A DNA stretch of 64,000 nucleotides from the NCBI RefSeq assembly GCF_016925675.1, contig NZ_CP070506.1, positions 2,416,501 to 2,480,500 on the forward strand, in the 5' to 3' direction. The number at the start of each line of letters is the position of its first letter. The first letter of the stretch is position 1. Positions 44,924 through 54,263 of the stretch are shown one piece after another. The notes under the pieces were generated by a model. It searched no databases and was not told the origin of the DNA. It was given only the letters and a program-made list of their open reading frames with translations. The stretch comes from Pseudomonas hygromyciniae. Lineage in GTDB: Bacteria; Pseudomonadota; Gammaproteobacteria; Pseudomonadales; Pseudomonadaceae. The translations under genes and the position numbers were made by a program.

Positions 44924-45883
44924 TCAAGCGACGGCAACGACGTCGAGAATGCGTTGCACCACACGATCCTGGTCGATGCCCGCCGCTTCGGCTTCAAAGG
45001 ACAGGATAATGCGGTGGCGCAACACGTCGAACAGCACCGCCTGGATATCTTCCGGGCTGACAAAGTCGCGTCCGGCCAGCCAGGCGTGGGCCCGGGCGCA
45101 GCGGTCGAGGGCGATCGAGCCCCGTGGGCTGGCACCGTAGGCAATCCACTCGGCCATTTCCGGGTCGAACTTGGCGGGGGTGCGGGTGGCCATGACCAGT
45201 TGCACCAGGTATTCCTCCACGGCATCGGCCATGTACAGGCCGAGGATTTCCTTGCGCGCGGCGAAAATCGCCTGCTGACTGACCCGCCGCTCGGGCTTGG
45301 TTTCGCCGTTGAGCGCTTCGCCACGGGCCTGTTGCAAGATGCGCCGCTCCACGGCGGCATCGGGGAAGCCGATCTTGACGTGCATCAGGAAGCGGTCGAG
45401 CTGGGCTTCGGGCAGAGGATAGGTGCCTTCCTGCTCGATGGGGTTTTGCGTGGCCATCACCAAAAACAGTGGCGACAACTCGTAGGTACTGCGCCCGACG
45501 CTGACCTGGCGCTCGGCCATGGCTTCGAGCAAGGCCGACTGCACTTTGGCCGGGGCACGGTTGATTTCGTCCGCCAGCACCAGGTTGTGGAAGATCGGCC
45601 CTTGCTGGAACACGAAGCTGCCGGTTTCCGGGCGATAGATCTCGGTGCCGGTGATATCGGCGGGCAGCAGGTCGGGGGTGAACTGGATACGATGGAACTG
45701 TGCTTCGATCCCTTCGGCAAGCTCCTTGATGGCCTTGGTCTTGGCCAGGCCGGGAGCGCCTTCTACCAGCATATGGCCGTCGGCGAGCAGGGCAATGAGC
45801 AGGCGCTCGATGAGTTTTTCCTGGCCGAGAATCTGCGTAGAAAGAAAGGTTCGCAGCGCGAGCAGCGCTTCACGATGTTCCAT
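44924..45883 (-). CDS. MoxR family AAA+ ATPase
   Basis: A 319-aa ATPase with Walker A VEGAPGLAKTKAIKEL, Walker B NLVLADEINRAPAKVQSALL, sensor 1 in FLVMATQNPIEQEGTYPLPE and the helical lid typical of the MoxR group. MoxR proteins are chaperones that work with VWA-domain partners, here supplied by DUF58 and the Bat proteins downstream. ATG at 45883 starts the conserved protein; the open frame running up to 46144 crosses a REPIN and is not coding. It is the first gene of the operon, so the promoter should lie in 45884-46050, a stretch that contains a ten-base G tract. Confidence 0.92.
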   Translation of the reverse strand: MEHREALLALRTFLSTQILGQEKLIERLLIALLADGHMLVEGAPGLAKTKAIKELAEGIEAQFHRIQFTPDLLPADITGTEIYRPETGSFVFQQGPIFHNLVLADEINRAPAKVQSALLEAMAERQVSVGRSTYELSPLFLVMATQNPIEQEGTYPLPEAQLDRFLMHVKIGFPDAAVERRILQQARGEALNGETKPERRVSQQAIFAARKEILGLYMADAVEEYLVQLVMATRTPAKFDPEMAEWIAYGASPRGSIALDRCARAHAWLAGRDFVSPEDIQAVLFDVLRHRIILSFEAEAAGIDQDRVVQRILDVVAVA

Positions 45884-45984
45884 CGATGACGGTTCCTGGG
45901 AAGATGAGCCTGGGGCGTGTGAAAAAATGCCAGGGCCTGGGGGGCTTACTTTAATGCATTGGAGGGGCTGGCGACTAACGAACC

Positions 45985-45994
45985 GGGGGGGGGG
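45985..45994. repeat. G10 mononucleotide tract upstream of moxR
   Basis: Ten consecutive G residues (C10 on the coding strand), followed by TATTTTTTT and G5. The tract lies 102 bp before the moxR start codon, in the likely promoter or leader of the operon, and is the longest G homopolymer seen in the window. Confidence 0.85.
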
Positions 45995-46051
45995 TATTTT
46001 TTTGGGGGTTTGTGGGAAAGGTCTGAGGTTTTTGGCGTCGATGAGGGCCTC

Positions 46052-46126
46052 ATCGCGGGCAAGCCCGCTCCCACATTTGGATTGTGGCGCGTTCAAATGT
46101 GGGAGCGGGCTTGCCCACGATAGCGA
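46052..46126. repeat. REPIN
   Basis: TCGCGGGCAAGCCCGCTCCC and, inverted, GGGAGCGGGCTTGCCCACGA flank a short spacer containing CACATTTG and CAAATGTG, which extend the pairing. It separates the moxR operon from the 117-aa gene. Confidence 0.88.
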
Positions 46127-46140
46127 TTTGCAGCCGCCAA

Positions 46141-46494
46141 TCAAGGCGTGCGGATGTAAGTGCCGGTGCCCTTGAGAATGTTCTGCAAGGTTTCTTCTAC
46201 CTCGGCCAGGTCCGATTCCGGTGTGCTGTGCTTGATCTGCAGGTGATCGCTGCCGCCCAGTGCGTCCTTGTCCCCCGCGCCAATCTCCACCAGCAGAGTG
46301 GTCGCGCCCAAGGTGATCTTCAAGCCGTCCAGCGTTGAAGGCTCATAGTCCCAGGTGAGTTCCACCTCGTCCTCATCCGGATAACGGGACAACATGAACA
46401 TCTCGCCATTGGTGCCGTGGCAGCAGAGCATGGCCATGTTGTTTTCTTCGTCGTCGCACGGGTTGACGAGCAGGTGAGGGGTGGTCAGGTTCAT
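46141..46494 (-). CDS. Small acidic hypothetical protein, 117 aa
   Basis: A 117-aa acidic protein with no signal peptide or membrane span: LVNPCDDEENN, MFMLSRYPDEDEVELTWDYE, DGLKITLGATTLLVEIGAGD and ESDLAEVEETLQNILKG. It appears to be a small alpha/beta domain. The start at 46494 has no strong ribosome site; an internal ATG at 46437 (MAMLCCHG) is an alternative. It lies on the same strand as and 181 bp downstream of the DUF6543-type gene. I do not recognise the family. Confidence 0.55.
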   Translation of the reverse strand: MNLTTPHLLVNPCDDEENNMAMLCCHGTNGEMFMLSRYPDEDEVELTWDYEPSTLDGLKITLGATTLLVEIGAGDKDALGGSDHLQIKHSTPESDLAEVEETLQNILKGTGTYIRTP

Positions 46495-46675
46495 TAAGGA
46501 GGCCTAGAGCAATAAGGGCGAATTGGGGCGTAAGTTCACTATTATGGCGTTTTTTTGCTCAGGGATGCAGATGACGCCCTGCTCAGGAGTACAGGGCATC
46601 ATCTACCGGTGAGCGAAAGGGTTAAGTCACAGGGTTAATTTGTGGTACGAGCAGCGGGACGATCCTGGATTCTAT

Positions 46676-48370
46676 CTAGGGTTTTATAAAGGGCGTCACC
46701 GTTCTTCCGAGCAAGTCGTTGGTCACTATCTCCACTGCGTTCAAGGACCCAAAGGTAATACGGTCAGCCGCGCCAGGTCGGTTTTTGACGTGGTCATCAA
46801 TACCAAAGCCTATCTCTGTCGCGGCTATGCCCCCATCAAACAGTAAGAGGGCTACCCCCAAGGGTGGAAAAGCCAATGACACCGGGGCAAGTACAATAAG
46901 GGAGCCGCTAATACTCTTGAGCTCTGTCAGTACATTTTTTTTCTTCACGTCGTCGTTGCTGACGTATCCCGCATCCGTGTTGTTATAGGTATAGGCCTCA
47001 ACACGGCTCTGTATATGTTGGAATGGATCGCCCTCGATGGTTTTACCGCCAAAGGGTTTGTCTTCGGGCCAGTCGGTATGCAGGCTTGAAAACCGACCGA
47101 CCTTTTCAAGGTGCACGTCAATTCCGGATTCCCACACACTGTCCGTGCGATCGCTGAGTTTGAAGTGTTCAGCAAACTGATCGCGTTTTGCCTTGTCCGT
47201 CATTTGCTCGGTCAACCATTTGCGCATCATTGTAAGGTTGGCGAATTCATGAATGGGAGACGAGTTGCCTGGAATATAGAGCAGCGTTTTCTGTGTCGTT
47301 TTATCTGTCACAGACATGATGCCCGAAGCGACGCGCCCTTCAAAAGCGAGCTCTTTTATGTCCAGGTTGGGATCTTGGGCATAGGCTTGCTGAAAGTCTT
47401 TAGCCGTCAAAGAGTCGAGGGGTTTATCTGTGCTGATGTTGGTTGCACGCAACGCGATATCTCGACCTTCCCGGGTCAGCGAGCCCTCTGCAAATTGCTT
47501 GTGCGCTGCGCTGGTAAAAGACATCTTGGACAGGGTGGTGTACGTATCTCTGTAGCCGTTCCAGAAGCTATCCAGATTGGCTTTGTGGGATTTGCTGAAG
47601 CTGGTATCCCACACGTATTCACGGAATGATTTGGGGCTGATAGGGGATTGATTGGAGGCATCGTAGATTTTTTTTCCGGCGCCAGGCTCAACATAAATCC
47701 CTTCATATTGCTGGGTATTGAGTCCCTTCGAATTATTGAGGTAACCATGACGTCCTGAGTTGCGTTGGCTGCCTATTGTCAAGCTATCTACGATTTCGAT
47801 GGGCGGTGGGTTACTGGCATGTTTGTTGAATGAGGTCTTCGGCAATTGAGGATGGCCAGGGGTGTCTTGTAGGTTTTTTATAGCGGCATCGGTCAGGGAT
47901 ATTTTGCTGACTACAGTTCCAGGATAGGGGGGCGTGTGGCCTCTGACATTGTAGGCAAATGTCATCAGGAAGGTTTTGTCGGGATCAATCCCATATTTCT
48001 TTTCGTAATGAAGCCTTATCTGTTCCCGCGTACTCGCACGCCCCTCGGGCGTCTCTACATGGTAGGTAAGGGCGTAGTCTTTAATGCCGAGTTCTGATTG
48101 CACCGATTTATCATGCTCGCGAAAAACTTTCAGGTGCGCCGCAATATTTGCATCTTTCCACTGATCGGTCTTGCCAAAGCTATCTTTTTTCCACTTTGCA
48201 TACTGGGAAATCCACCTGGGATTCTGCAGGGCCTCGCTGTTTGGTGTGAAAGAAACTGGAGTGGAAGGCGCTGCTTCGGGGGCGGTTTTCTGCTCAGGCA
48301 CCACGGCACTTTGGATGGCCATGTGCAGGGCAAACAGATTGGGGCTGAATTGCGAATAAATGGAATTCAT
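46676..48370 (-). CDS. Short DUF6543/dermonecrotic-toxin-type protein (copy 3)
   Basis: A 564-aa relative of the two giant proteins. Shared landmarks are SKISLTDAAIKNL near residue 163 (MSLVDLALKNL in copy 1) and TLLYIPGNSSPIHEFAN near 363 (LLYRPAYRDAVLEFAS in copy 1). A hydrophobic stretch, LIVLAPVSLAFPPLGVALLL, comes near 505-525, close to the C-terminus. It thus keeps the N-terminal and central modules but lacks the long C-terminal half. Base composition is visibly less G+C rich than its neighbours, which suggests separate acquisition. ATG at 48370 is chosen; a GTG four codons upstream is possible. No catalytic motif was identified. Confidence 0.62.
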   Translation of the reverse strand: MNSIYSQFSPNLFALHMAIQSAVVPEQKTAPEAAPSTPVSFTPNSEALQNPRWISQYAKWKKDSFGKTDQWKDANIAAHLKVFREHDKSVQSELGIKDYALTYHVETPEGRASTREQIRLHYEKKYGIDPDKTFLMTFAYNVRGHTPPYPGTVVSKISLTDAAIKNLQDTPGHPQLPKTSFNKHASNPPPIEIVDSLTIGSQRNSGRHGYLNNSKGLNTQQYEGIYVEPGAGKKIYDASNQSPISPKSFREYVWDTSFSKSHKANLDSFWNGYRDTYTTLSKMSFTSAAHKQFAEGSLTREGRDIALRATNISTDKPLDSLTAKDFQQAYAQDPNLDIKELAFEGRVASGIMSVTDKTTQKTLLYIPGNSSPIHEFANLTMMRKWLTEQMTDKAKRDQFAEHFKLSDRTDSVWESGIDVHLEKVGRFSSLHTDWPEDKPFGGKTIEGDPFQHIQSRVEAYTYNNTDAGYVSNDDVKKKNVLTELKSISGSLIVLAPVSLAFPPLGVALLLFDGGIAATEIGFGIDDHVKNRPGAADRITFGSLNAVEIVTNDLLGRTVTPFIKP

Positions 48371-48881
48371 AGCGAGCCTCACTCTTTTATCAGGAATGAG
48401 CCGTCCTTGGTGACGGGACTACTTGGAGTACAACCGCCAAGACGGCCTGTGCGGTCCTGATTTGATTGGCGAATGCGCAGCAATAAACTCCATTGCCAAA
48501 AACTATCGGCTCTTGCAATACAGACTATCGATACGCCAACAGTAGGCTTGCGGGTTGAGGGGTGGTGTTATCGGCTACCTAGCGTTGACCGAATATGTCG
48601 CAGAGGGGCAAGCACGCGTGTCGGCACACTCGTTAAGCTGCTCAACGGATGTGCCTGCCTATTGTGAGCACTGCCATGGCCCTGACCTGCCCGTCGTTCC
48701 GTCGCCTGGCCAGTGGCACATCCGATGTGACCTGATCGTCTTGTCCAGCTTCACCCACCTGTCACCCTGATTCGTTTATGGTGCTTATTTATCAGTATCG
48801 ACGAACAGCGCTGACGGTCTCCCCGCAAGGGGATAACACGCGACGCTTCCATCAATAACAAGCCCAAGCGGAGTACCACAG
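48371..48881. other. 510-bp gene-free region before gdhB
   Basis: No convincing coding frame, RNA gene or large palindrome is seen. The part nearest the toxin-like gene is mixed in composition; the last 150 bp before 48882 should contain the gdhB promoter. GCGGAG at 48869-48874 is the gdhB ribosome-binding site. Confidence 0.5.
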
Positions 48882-51800
48882 ATGGCGTTCTTCACCGCAG
48901 CCAGCAAAGCCGACTTCCAGCATCAACTGCAAGCGGCACTGGCGCAGCACATCAGTGAACAGGCACTGCCACAAGTGGCGCTGTTCGCTGAACAATTCTT
49001 CGGCATCATTTCCCTGGACGAACTGACACAGCGTCGCCTTTCCGACCTGGCCGGTTGCACCCTGTCTGCCTGGCGCCTGCTTGAGCGCTTTGATCACACC
49101 CAACCGCAAGTGCGGGTCTACAACCCCGATTACGAACGTCATGGCTGGCAGTCGACCCATACTGCGGTCGAAGTGCTGCACCATGACCTGCCATTTCTGG
49201 TGGACTCGGTACGCACCGAGCTGAACCGCCGTGGCTACAGCATCCACACTCTGCAAACCACCGTACTCAGTGTGCGCCGTGGCAAAAAGGGCGAGTTGCT
49301 GGAAATCCTGCCAAAAGGCACCCAGGGCGAAGACGTCCTGCAAGAATCGTTGATGTACCTGGAAATCGACCGCTGCGCCAATGCCGCCGAATTGAACGTG
49401 CTGAGCAAAGAGCTTGAGCAGGTGTTGGGTGAAGTGCGCGTGGCCGTGGCCGACTTCGAACCGATGAAAGCCAAGGTCCAAGACCTGCTGGCCGGTATCG
49501 ACGCCAGCCAGTTCGCTATCGACGGCGAAGAAAAAGCCGAGATCAAGAACTTTCTGGAGTGGCTGGTGGGCAACCACTTCACCTTCCTCGGCTACGAAGA
49601 GTTCGTGGTACGTGACGGGGCGGATGGCGGTCATATTGAATATGACGCCCAATCCTTCCTCGGCCTGACCAAGTTGCTGCGTGCCGGCCTCACCGCCGAA
49701 GACCTGCGCATCGAAGACTATGCCGTGGCCTACCTGCGTGAACCGAGCGTGCTCTCGTTCGCCAAGGCTGCGCACCCAAGCCGTGTGCACCGTCCGGCGT
49801 ATCCGGACTACGTGTCGATCCGCGAGATCAGTGCCGACGGCAAGGTCATCAAGGAACACCGCTTCATGGGCCTGTACACCTCGTCGGTGTATGGCGAAAG
49901 CGTACGGGTGATCCCTTATATCCGCCGCAAGGTCGCGGAAATCGAACGCCGCTCGGGCTTCCAGGCCAAGGCTCACCTGGGCAAAGAGTTGGCTCAGGTG
50001 GTTGAGGTATTGCCCCGTGATGACCTGTTCCAGACCCCGGTCGACGAGCTGTTCAACACCGTGATGTCCATCGTGCAGATCCAGGAACGCAACAAGATCC
50101 GTGTGTTCCTGCGCAAAGACCCGTACGGTCGCTTCTGCTACTGCCTGGCCTACGTGCCGCGTGATATCTACTCCACCGAAGTACGCCAGAAGATCCAGCA
50201 AGTGCTGATGGATCGCCTGAAGGCTTCGGACTGTGAGTTCTGGACGTTCTTCTCCGAATCCGTGCTGGCTCGTGTACAGCTGATTCTGCGGGTTGACCCG
50301 AAGAACCGCCTGGATATCGACCCGGTTCAACTGGAAAAAGAAGTGGTGCAGGCCTGCCGCAGTTGGCAGGACGATTACGCCAGCCTTGTGGTCGAGAGCT
50401 TCGGCGAGGCCCACGGCACCAACGTGCTGGCGGATTTCCCCAAAGGCTTCCCCGCAGGCTACCGCGAGCGCTTTGCTGCGCATTCGGCCGTGGTCGACAT
50501 GCAACACCTGCTCAACCTGACCGAAGCCAAGCCGCTGGTGATGAGCTTCTATCAGCCCCTGGGCCACGTGACCGGCCAGCAGGAATTGCATTGCAAGCTG
50601 TATCACGCCGACACCCCACTGGCGTTGTCCGACGTGCTGCCGATCCTGGAAAACCTTGGCCTGCGCGTGCTCGGTGAGTTCCCGTATCGTCTGCGCCACG
50701 CCAATGGCCGCGAGTTCTGGATCCACGACTTTGCGTTCACCGCCGCCGAAGGCCTGAACCTCGATATCCAGCAACTCAACGACACCCTGCAGGACGCGTT
50801 CGTGCATATCGTCAACGGCGACGCCGAGAACGATGCGTTCAACCGCCTGGTGCTGACCGCCGGCCTGCCATGGCGTGACGTGGCGCTGCTGCGTGCCTAT
50901 GCCCGTTATCTGAAGCAGATCCGCCTGGGCTTTGACCTCGGCTATATCGCCAGTACGTTGAACAACCACACCGACATCGCCCGCGAGTTGACCCGGTTGT
51001 TCAAGACCCGCTTCTACCTGGCGCGCAAGCTCACCGCCGATGACCTGGAAGACAAGCAGCAACGCCTGGAACAAGCGATCCTCAGCGCCCTGGACGATGT
51101 GCAGGTGCTCAACGAAGACCGCATCCTGCGGCGCTACCTGGACCTGATCAAGGCCACCCTGCGCACCAACTTCTATCAGACTGATGCCAACGGCCAGAAC
51201 AAATCGTACTTCAGCTTCAAGTTCAACCCCCACGCGATTCCCGAGCTGCCCAAGCCGGTACCGAAGTTTGAAATCTTCGTCTATTCGCCGCGCGTCGAAG
51301 GCGTGCACCTGCGCTTTGGCAACGTCGCTCGTGGCGGCCTGCGCTGGTCCGACCGTGAAGAAGACTTCCGCACCGAAGTGCTGGGCCTGGTAAAAGCCCA
51401 GCAGGTGAAGAACTCGGTGATCGTGCCGGTCGGCGCCAAGGGCGGCTTCCTGCCGCGTCGCCTGCCATTGGGCGGCAGCCGGGACGAGATCGCGGCCGAA
51501 GGCATCGCCTGCTACCGCATCTTCATTTCCGGCCTGTTGGACATTACCGACAACCTGAAAGACGGCGCTCTGGTGCCTCCGTTGAACGTGGTGCGCCACG
51601 ACAACGATGACCCGTACCTGGTAGTGGCGGCCGACAAAGGCACCGCGACTTTCTCCGATATCGCCAACGGCATCGCCATCGACTACGGCTTCTGGCTGGG
51701 CGACGCGTTTGCTTCCGGTGGATCGGCCGGTTACGACCACAAGAAAATGGGCATCACCGCCAAGGGCGCGTGGGTGGGTGTGCAGCGTCACTTCCGTGAG

Positions 51801-53741
51801 CGCGGCATCAACGTGCAGCAAGACAGCATCACGGTGGTGGGCGTCGGCGATATGGCCGGTGACGTGTTCGGCAACGGCTTGTTGATGTCCGACAAGCTGC
51901 AACTGGTCGCGGCCTTCAACCACTTGCATATCTTCATCGATCCAAACCCGAACCCGGCCACCAGCTTCGTCGAGCGCCAGCGCATGTTCGAGCTGCCGCG
52001 TTCGGCCTGGAGCGACTACGACACCAGCATCATGTCCGAAGGCGGCGGGATCTTCTCGCGCAGCGCCAAAAGCATTGCCATCTCGCCACAGATGAAAGAG
52101 CGCTTCGACATCCAGGCCGACAAGCTGACCCCGACCGAACTGCTGAACGCCTTGCTCAAGGCGCCGGTGGACCTGTTGTGGAACGGCGGTATCGGCACCT
52201 ACGTCAAGGCCAGCACCGAAAGCCATGCCGACGTGGGCGACAAAGCCAACGACGCGCTGCGCGTCAACGGCAACGAGCTGCGCTGCAAGGTCGTGGGCGA
52301 GGGCGGTAACCTGGGCATGACCCAACTGGGTCGTGTGGAATTCGGCCTCAATGGCGGCGGCTCCAACACCGACTTTATCGACAACGCCGGTGGTGTGGAC
52401 TGCTCCGACCACGAAGTGAACATCAAGATCCTGCTCAACGAAGTGGTGCAGGCTGGCGACATGACCGACAAGCAGCGCAACCAGTTGCTGGCGAGCATGA
52501 CCGACGAAGTCGGCAGCCTGGTGTTGGGCAACAACTACAAGCAGACCCAGGCCCTGTCCCTGGCCGCACGCAAAGCCTACGAGCGTGCTGCCGAGTACAA
52601 GCGCCTGATGAGCGACCTGGAAGGCCGTGGCAAGCTGGACCGCGCCATCGAGTACCTGCCGACCGAAGAGCAGCTTGTCGAGCGCGCCGCGACCGGCAAG
52701 GGCCTGACCCGTCCAGAGCTGTCGGTGCTGATCTCGTACAGCAAGATCGACCTCAAGGAAGCCCTGCTCAAGTCCCTGGTCCCGGATGACGACTACCTGA
52801 CCCGTGACATGGAGACCGCGTTCCCGCCGAGCCTGGTGGCCAAGTTCTCCGAGGCCATGCGTCGCCATCGCCTCAAGCGCGAGATCGTCAGCACCCAGAT
52901 CGCCAACGACCTGGTCAACCACATGGGCATCACTTTCGTGCAACGACTCAAAGAGTCGACCGGCATGAGCCCGGCCAACGTGGCCGGCGCCTATGTGATC
53001 GTGCGTGACATCTTCCACCTCCCGCATTGGTTCCGTCAGATCGAAGCCCTGGACCACCAGGTTTCTGCTGAAGTGCAATTGGCGCTGATGGATGAGCTGA
53101 TGCGCCTGGGGCGCCGTGCCACGCGCTGGTTCCTGCGCAGCCGTCGCAACGAGCAGGATGCGGCGCGTGATGTGGCGCACTTCGGTCCGCACCTGGCAGC
53201 GTTGGGCCTCAAGCTCGACGAACTGCTGGAAGGCCCGACCCGCGAAGGCTGGCAGAACCGTTACCAGGCTTATGTTGAAGCCGGCGTTCCGGAGTTGTTG
53301 GCGCGTATGGTTGCGGGTACCACGCACCTGTACACCCTGCTGCCGATCATCGAAGCCGCCGACGTGACCGGCCAGAGCGCCGCCGATGTGGCCAAGGCCT
53401 ACTTCGCCGTGGGCAGCGCCCTGGACCTGCCGTGGTACCTGCAGCAGATCAGCGATCTGCCGGTGGGCAACAACTGGCAGGCCCAGGCCCGCGAAGCCTT
53501 CCGCGATGACGTGGACTGGCAGCAACGGGCGATCACCATCAAGGTTCTGCAAATGGCCGATGCGCCAGAAGACATGGAAGCCCGCGTGGCCCTGTGGCTG
53601 GAGCAGAACGCGAGCATGGTCGAGCGCTGGCGCGCGATGATGGTGGAAATCCGTGCTGCGGTGGGTACGGACTACGCCATGTACGCAGTGGCCAACCGTG
53701 AACTACTGGACCTGGCAATGAGTGGTCAAGCGGTGCTGTAA
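48882..53741 (+). CDS. gdhB: NAD-specific glutamate dehydrogenase, 180-kDa class
   Basis: A 1619-aa enzyme of the large NAD-GDH class, which deaminates glutamate to 2-oxoglutarate and ammonia for catabolism. N-terminal ACT-like regulatory segments occupy roughly residues 1-700 (HDLPFLVDSVRTELNRRGYS, FLGYEEFVVRDG). The catalytic core follows, with RGGLRWSDREEDFRTEVLGL, NSVIVPVGAKGGF and a Rossmann region VVGVGDMAGDVFGNG, and then a C-terminal helical domain. Length and order match the P. aeruginosa enzyme, which is allosterically controlled by arginine and citrate. A perfect intrinsic terminator follows. The long open frame on the opposite strand is a codon-bias shadow. Confidence 0.95.
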   Translation: MAFFTAASKADFQHQLQAALAQHISEQALPQVALFAEQFFGIISLDELTQRRLSDLAGCTLSAWRLLERFDHTQPQVRVYNPDYERHGWQSTHTAVEVLHHDLPFLVDSVRTELNRRGYSIHTLQTTVLSVRRGKKGELLEILPKGTQGEDVLQESLMYLEIDRCANAAELNVLSKELEQVLGEVRVAVADFEPMKAKVQDLLAGIDASQFAIDGEEKAEIKNFLEWLVGNHFTFLGYEEFVVRDGADGGHIEYDAQSFLGLTKLLRAGLTAEDLRIEDYAVAYLREPSVLSFAKAAHPSRVHRPAYPDYVSIREISADGKVIKEHRFMGLYTSSVYGESVRVIPYIRRKVAEIERRSGFQAKAHLGKELAQVVEVLPRDDLFQTPVDELFNTVMSIVQIQERNKIRVFLRKDPYGRFCYCLAYVPRDIYSTEVRQKIQQVLMDRLKASDCEFWTFFSESVLARVQLILRVDPKNRLDIDPVQLEKEVVQACRSWQDDYASLVVESFGEAHGTNVLADFPKGFPAGYRERFAAHSAVVDMQHLLNLTEAKPLVMSFYQPLGHVTGQQELHCKLYHADTPLALSDVLPILENLGLRVLGEFPYRLRHANGREFWIHDFAFTAAEGLNLDIQQLNDTLQDAFVHIVNGDAENDAFNRLVLTAGLPWRDVALLRAYARYLKQIRLGFDLGYIASTLNNHTDIARELTRLFKTRFYLARKLTADDLEDKQQRLEQAILSALDDVQVLNEDRILRRYLDLIKATLRTNFYQTDANGQNKSYFSFKFNPHAIPELPKPVPKFEIFVYSPRVEGVHLRFGNVARGGLRWSDREEDFRTEVLGLVKAQQVKNSVIVPVGAKGGFLPRRLPLGGSRDEIAAEGIACYRIFISGLLDITDNLKDGALVPPLNVVRHDNDDPYLVVAADKGTATFSDIANGIAIDYGFWLGDAFASGGSAGYDHKKMGITAKGAWVGVQRHFRERGINVQQDSITVVGVGDMAGDVFGNGLLMSDKLQLVAAFNHLHIFIDPNPNPATSFVERQRMFELPRSAWSDYDTSIMSEGGGIFSRSAKSIAISPQMKERFDIQADKLTPTELLNALLKAPVDLLWNGGIGTYVKASTESHADVGDKANDALRVNGNELRCKVVGEGGNLGMTQLGRVEFGLNGGGSNTDFIDNAGGVDCSDHEVNIKILLNEVVQAGDMTDKQRNQLLASMTDEVGSLVLGNNYKQTQALSLAARKAYERAAEYKRLMSDLEGRGKLDRAIEYLPTEEQLVERAATGKGLTRPELSVLISYSKIDLKEALLKSLVPDDDYLTRDMETAFPPSLVAKFSEAMRRHRLKREIVSTQIANDLVNHMGITFVQRLKESTGMSPANVAGAYVIVRDIFHLPHWFRQIEALDHQVSAEVQLALMDELMRLGRRATRWFLRSRRNEQDAARDVAHFGPHLAALGLKLDELLEGPTREGWQNRYQAYVEAGVPELLARMVAGTTHLYTLLPIIEAADVTGQSAADVAKAYFAVGSALDLPWYLQQISDLPVGNNWQAQAREAFRDDVDWQQRAITIKVLQMADAPEDMEARVALWLEQNASMVERWRAMMVEIRAAVGTDYAMYAVANRELLDLAMSGQAVL

Positions 53742-53759
53742 TCAGCCGCTAGAGCGCTA

Positions 53760-53804
53760 AAAACAAAAAGCCCCGTATCGCGAGATACGGGGCTTTTTGT
53801 TTTC
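53760..53804 (+). terminator. Intrinsic terminator of gdhB
   Basis: AAAAAGCCCCGTATC, loop GCGA, then GATACGGGGCTTTTT gives a perfect 15-bp stem, extended by AAAAC/GTTTT. It begins about 20 bp after the stop and works in both directions by sequence. The IS element is inserted immediately behind it. Confidence 0.95.
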
Positions 53805-53861
53805 ATCCTGTCCCGTCCTGAATAAGGTTTACACCTTCTGACCTATCTTCAGGAGGAACCA

Positions 53862-54263
53862 ATGGATTCGGGCAAAAGGCGGAGCCAGCGTGACTACACG
53901 CTAGCCTTTAAATTATCGGTCGTAGACCAGGTCGAAAAGGGCGAGTTGAGTTATAAAGAGGCTCAACGGCGCTACGGCATTCAGGGCCGGTCCACGGTAC
54001 TGGTCTGGCTACGCAAGCATGGCCGGCAGGACTGGAGCCAAGGCGCCTCAATTCGAGAGCCGAGGAGCAGGTCCATGACCGAGCAAACCCTCCCGCTGAC
54101 ACCCGAGCAGCGGATCAAAGAGCTCGAAGAACAGCTGGCGCTAAGCAATCAGAAGGCGCAATTCTTCGAAGCCGTCGTGAATGTTCTGAAGAATGACTAC
54201 GGTGTTTGCGTCGTAAAAAAGCGACTCGGCAAGTCCTCTCGCAAGGGCAAATCCAAGACCTGA
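53862..54263 (+). CDS. IS3-family transposase OrfA
   Basis: A 133-aa DNA-binding OrfA. A helix-turn-helix region, FKLSVVDQVEKGELSYKEAQ followed by RRYGIQGRSTVLVWLRKHG, binds the IS ends, and a leucine-zipper-like helix (RIKELEEQLALSNQKAQFFE) near residues 85-105 mediates oligomerisation. It overlaps orfB by 58 bases in the -1 frame; ribosomal slippage at 54215-54221 would fuse the two into OrfAB. Confidence 0.92.
   Translation: MDSGKRRSQRDYTLAFKLSVVDQVEKGELSYKEAQRRYGIQGRSTVLVWLRKHGRQDWSQGASIREPRSRSMTEQTLPLTPEQRIKELEEQLALSNQKAQFFEAVVNVLKNDYGVCVVKKRLGKSSRKGKSKT
54215..54221 (+). promoter_or_regulatory. Programmed -1 frameshift site (A AAA AAG)
   Basis: The heptamer A-AAA-AAG is in the correct phase of orfA (GTA AAA AAG), and orfB lies in the -1 frame. 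This is the classical IS3-family slippery sequence that yields the OrfAB transposase. Confidence 0.85.

Noticed and set aside
45884..46144. N-terminal extension of MoxR
   Set aside because: It reads through a REPIN and the G10 tract; the conserved protein begins at 45883.
48852..53552. A 1566-codon open frame on the - strand opposite gdhB
   Set aside because: It mirrors the codon positions of the well-supported gdhB gene; its translation is low-complexity in His, Gln, Val and Gly, with no family motif. It is a G+C-rich antisense shadow.
54215..54220. Counting the A6 in the orfA/orfB overlap as another sequence error
   Set aside because: Here the frames and the A AAA AAG phase match the normal programmed frameshift of IS3 elements, so it is a genuine signal.
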